In this document: positions 7,228 through 9,356 of the stretch, one piece after another | Layout of the letters: the number at the start of each line of letters is the position of its first letter | Position numbering within the stretch: the first letter of the stretch is position 1 | Assembly (NCBI GenBank): GCA_003242675.1 | Contig: QGVE01000111.1 | Span: 1 to 9,356, forward strand | DNA: 9,356 bases | Source: Bacillota bacterium | GTDB lineage: Bacteria; Bacillota_E; Symbiobacteriia; Symbiobacteriales; Symbiobacteriaceae | Direction: 5' to 3' | Position numbers and translations under genes: made by a program | Notes under the pieces: model-generated | What the model saw: only the letters and a program-made list of their open reading frames with translations | What the model was told of the DNA's origin: nothing | The model's database searches: none

Positions 7228-8115
7228 CTACACCTTCTCCGGCCCGGCCTTGCCCAGGAGGCCCGCCGGGCGGACCAGCAGCACCAGGATCAGCAGGGCG
7301 AAGGCCACGGCGTCGCGGAAGTCGGTGGTGATGTACGCCGCCGTCAGCACCTCGGCCTGGCCCATCAGCACCGCCCCGAGCAGCGCCCCGGGGATCGAGC
7401 CGATGCCGCCGAGCACCGCGGCGGTAAACGCCTTCAGGCCGGGCATGATGCCCATGTACGGCCAGATCTGCGGATAGGCCGCCGCCAGCAGCGCGCCGGC
7501 CGCCGCGGCCAGCGCCGAGCCGATCGCGAAGGTGAAGGCGATCACCCGGTCGACGTTGATGCCCATCAGCCGGGCGGCGTCCATGTCGAGGGCCACCGCC
7601 CGCATCGCCTTGCCGATCTTCGTGCGGTAGACCACCAGCTGCAGGATGAGCACCAGGGCCAGCGTGACGCAGACGATCAGCACCTGGACGCTGCTGATGG
7701 TCACGCCCAGGACGTTCCACTGCACGCGCGGAACCATCGCGGGAAACTGGCGGTAGTCGGGGCCGAAGGCGATGCGCAGGCTGGCGAAGTTCTCGATGAA
7801 CAGCGAGACGCCGATCGCGGTGATGAGCGCAGCGATGCGCGGCGCCCCCTTCACCCGCAGGGGACGGTAGGCCAGCCGCTCGATCACCATGCCCAGGATG
7901 GCGCAGACGGCCATGCCGATCAGGATGGCGACGGGCCAGGGGATCCCCCGGACCAGCCCGAAGAAGGTGACAAAGGCGCCCACCATGATGACATCCCCGT
8001 GGGCGAAGTTGATCAGCTTGATGATGCCGTAGACCATGGTGTAACCCACCGCGATCAGGGCGTAGACGAATCCGAGTTGGAGGCCATTGACCACCTGTTC
8101 TGCCAACTGGCCCAT
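7228..8115 (-). CDS. livH: Branched-chain amino acid ABC transporter permease LivH
   Basis: A 295-residue inner-membrane permease, partner of LivM. The N-terminal block VNGLQLGFVYALIAVGYTMVYGIIKLINFAHGD (9-41) is the LivH signature. Hydrophobic segments follow at ~42-56, 60-78, 93-109, 136-163, 190-215, 228-253 and 268-286. The cytoplasmic coupling loop is KIGKAMRAVALDMDAARLMGIN (166-187). The C-terminus ends in VRPAGLLG, as in the family. The ATG at 8115 has a GGGGGAG ribosome binding site about 8 nt upstream. It is the first gene after the 81-nt spacer behind livK, which holds a strong hairpin, so its transcription probably depends on read-through from livK. No separate promoter was recognised in the spacer. 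Confidence 0.95.
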   Translation of the reverse strand: MGQLAEQVVNGLQLGFVYALIAVGYTMVYGIIKLINFAHGDVIMVGAFVTFFGLVRGIPWPVAILIGMAVCAILGMVIERLAYRPLRVKGAPRIAALITAIGVSLFIENFASLRIAFGPDYRQFPAMVPRVQWNVLGVTISSVQVLIVCVTLALVLILQLVVYRTKIGKAMRAVALDMDAARLMGINVDRVIAFTFAIGSALAAAAGALLAAAYPQIWPYMGIMPGLKAFTAAVLGGIGSIPGALLGAVLMGQAEVLTAAYITTDFRDAVAFALLILVLLVRPAGLLGKAGPEKV

Positions 8116-8140
8116 AGGCCCGTCTCCCCCTCAATCAAAC

Positions 8141-8187
8141 GGGTCGCCAGGGCCAGGCCGCGCTCGGCCAGGCCCTGGCACGACCCC
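8141..8187 (-). terminator. Long hairpin between livK and livH, likely partial terminator or mRNA stabiliser
   Basis: GCCAGGGCC (8146-8154) pairs with GGCCCTGGC (8171-8179). Inside, after one A-A mismatch, GGCCG (8156-8160) pairs with CGGCC (8165-8169) around a 4-nt loop. Outside, GGGTC (8141-8145) can pair with GACCC (8182-8186) across a short bulge. In the transcribed direction the sequence GTTTGATTG follows, a weak T-rich tail. Hairpins after the binding-protein gene are a known way to make it more abundant than the other subunits; that role here is inferred. Confidence 0.6.
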
Positions 8188-8196
8188 GGTTGTTCC

Positions 8197-9356
8197 TTAC
8201 GGGTTCACGGTCGTGACGAACTCGTAGGTCTTGTCCGGCCGGACCTTCAGGATGGTCGCCGCCTTGATCGGGTTGCCGTTCTCGTCGAAGGAGATCGAGC
8301 CACCGACGGCCTGGAAGCCCTTCAGGTCCTGGATGGCCTGCCGGATCTTGTCCGTGTCGTCGGTGTTGGCGATGCGGATGGCCTCCAGCAGGATGTTCGT
8401 CGCGTCGTAGGTCAGCGCGGCGAAGGAGTCAGGCTTGTGGCCGTACTTGGCCTCGAACTCCTGGACGAACTTCTGCACCGCGGGGCTCGGGTCGTCCGCC
8501 GAGTAGTGGGCGGTGAAGTAGTTGCCCGCGAGCGCCTCGAAGTCCAGGTCCTCGGAGTCCCAGCCGTCGCCGCCCAGCATCGGCACGTCGAGGCCCTTCT
8601 CCTTGGCCGCCTTGGCCAGCAGGGACACCTTGTTATAGTAGTCGGGCAGGTAGAGCATCTCGGGCTTCAGCGCCGCGACGTTGGTCATCACGGCAGAGAA
8701 GTCGGTGTCGGCCTCGGTGTAGGCCTCATAGGCCACGATCTGGCCGCCGCCCGCCTCAAACTCGGCGCGGAAGGCCTCGGCCAGGCCCACGGTGTAGGGG
8801 TTGCCCCGGTCGTAGAAGACGGCCGCCGTCTTCACGCCCAGCTCGTTCAGGGCGAAGCGCGCCGCCACCTTGCCCTGGAACGGGTCGATGAAGCAGGCCC
8901 GGAAGATGAACGGCTTGCGCGAGCCGTCCTCGTTCACCGTCACGCCCTCGGCGGTCGCGGTGCCGGTGATCATCGGGATCTTGTTCTCGTTGGCCACGAG
9001 GCTGACGGGGATGGTGACGTTCGAGGTGACGGAGCCGATGATCGCCTTCACACCCTCCTGGGTGATGAAGCGGGTGGCGAGGTTCTGGCCCTCCGTGGGA
9101 TCGGCCTTGTCGTCGCCGGGGACGTACTCGATCTTGAAGTCCCCGGCCTTGTACCCGGCCTGCTCCAGCGCGAGCTCGAACCCCTTCTTGCTGGACTCGC
9201 CGAAGGTCTTCACGCTGCCGGTGAGCGGGGCGATCAGGCCGATCTTGATCACCTTCTCACCGGATTGCCCGGCGCCGCCAGAGGAGCCCGACGGCTGAGT
9301 GGTCTGGGTGGTGCCCCCCTGCGAGGTGCTTCCGCCCGGTGCGTTGGACTGACTCC
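8197..9356 (-). CDS. livK: Branched-chain amino acid ABC transporter substrate-binding protein, 5' end outside the window
   Basis: The extracytoplasmic ligand-binding component (Peripla_BP_6/LivJ-LivK family). The frame stays open to the right edge with 385 residues visible, so the start, signal peptide and lipobox Cys lie beyond it. The first ~34 visible residues are a low-complexity Ser/Gly/Thr/Gln/Pro linker (from SQSNAPGG to GQSGEK), as found behind the lipidated Cys of Gram-positive binding lipoproteins. The mature domain begins at VIKIGLIAPLTG (GTG codon at 9252). That codon should not be taken as the start, since it would leave an exported protein without a signal. Family blocks follow: GYKAGDFKIEYVPGDDKADP, VKAIIGSVTSN and IPMITGTATA in lobe 1; TAAVFYD and YLPDYYNK in lobe 2; DSFAALTYDA near the C-terminal end. 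It stops at TAA 8197, followed by a hairpin and livH. The ligand (Leu/Ile/Val, another amino acid or an amide) cannot be fixed from sequence. The symbol follows operon position. Confidence 0.93.
   Translation of the reverse strand, partial: SQSNAPGGSTSQGGTTQTTQPSGSSGGAGQSGEKVIKIGLIAPLTGSVKTFGESSKKGFELALEQAGYKAGDFKIEYVPGDDKADPTEGQNLATRFITQEGVKAIIGSVTSNVTIPVSLVANENKIPMITGTATAEGVTVNEDGSRKPFIFRACFIDPFQGKVAARFALNELGVKTAAVFYDRGNPYTVGLAEAFRAEFEAGGGQIVAYEAYTEADTDFSAVMTNVAALKPEMLYLPDYYNKVSLLAKAAKEKGLDVPMLGGDGWDSEDLDFEALAGNYFTAHYSADDPSPAVQKFVQEFEAKYGHKPDSFAALTYDATNILLEAIRIANTDDTDKIRQAIQDLKGFQAVGGSISFDENGNPIKAATILKVRPDKTYEFVTTVNP

Noticed and set aside
6149..8134. 661-codon open frame on the minus strand across livM and livH
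   Set aside because: It is out of frame with two clear permeases and has a shadow-frame composition (Arg, Gly, His, Pro) with no membrane helices. Long open frames are common in shadow frames at this GC content.

Overview
The window comes from a very GC-rich bacterium: codon third positions are nearly all G or C, and only one short stretch, about 4,550-4,640, is AT-rich. Strong AGGAGG-type ribosome binding sites, GTG and TTG starts, a Cof-type HAD phosphatase, a Cache-domain chemoreceptor and a lipoprotein-type solute-binding protein with a Ser/Gly/Thr/Gln linker fit a high-GC Firmicute such as Symbiobacterium. This assignment is inference from style, not from a marker gene.

Layout, left to right. 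(1) An M24-family Xaa-Pro-type metallopeptidase lies on the minus strand (27-1148). (2) A divergent gene for a Cof-type HAD hydrolase lies on the plus strand (1290-2102), with a good promoter and ribosome binding site. (3) A convergent intergenic region (2103-2204) is packed with GC-rich hairpins. (4) A minus-strand transmembrane chemoreceptor (2205-4532) has a Cache_3-Cache_2-type sensor, HAMP and a complete signalling hairpin. (5) A 178-bp spacer contains a 10-bp perfect hairpin and a perfect TATAAT. (6) A minus-strand branched-chain amino acid ABC transporter operon, transcribed right to left in the order livK-livH-livM-livG-livF, fills 4711 to the right edge. livK runs off the window, and its signal peptide and start codon lie outside.

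The liv genes form a tight unit: livH and livM are 3 nt apart, livM and livG overlap by 14 nt, and livG and livF share an ATGA. The only real gap, 81 nt between livK and livH, holds a long GC-rich hairpin that probably makes the binding protein more abundant than the membrane and ATPase subunits. The extracellular binding protein would deliver amino acids or a related ligand to the LivH/LivM channel, powered by LivG/LivF. The peptidase (dipeptide turnover) and the chemoreceptor are compatible with a peptide- and amino-acid-using lifestyle, but nothing in the sequence ties them to the transporter.

No previously undescribed system is evident, and every gene belongs to a recognisable family. The points most worth checking are the predicted asymmetry of the LivG/LivF ATP sites, the hairpin after livK, the Asp-to-Asn change in HAD motif IV, and the AT-rich promoter island of the chemoreceptor. 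No tRNA, rRNA, CRISPR array, transposon or phage feature was seen. No gene-free stretch exceeds 300 bases.
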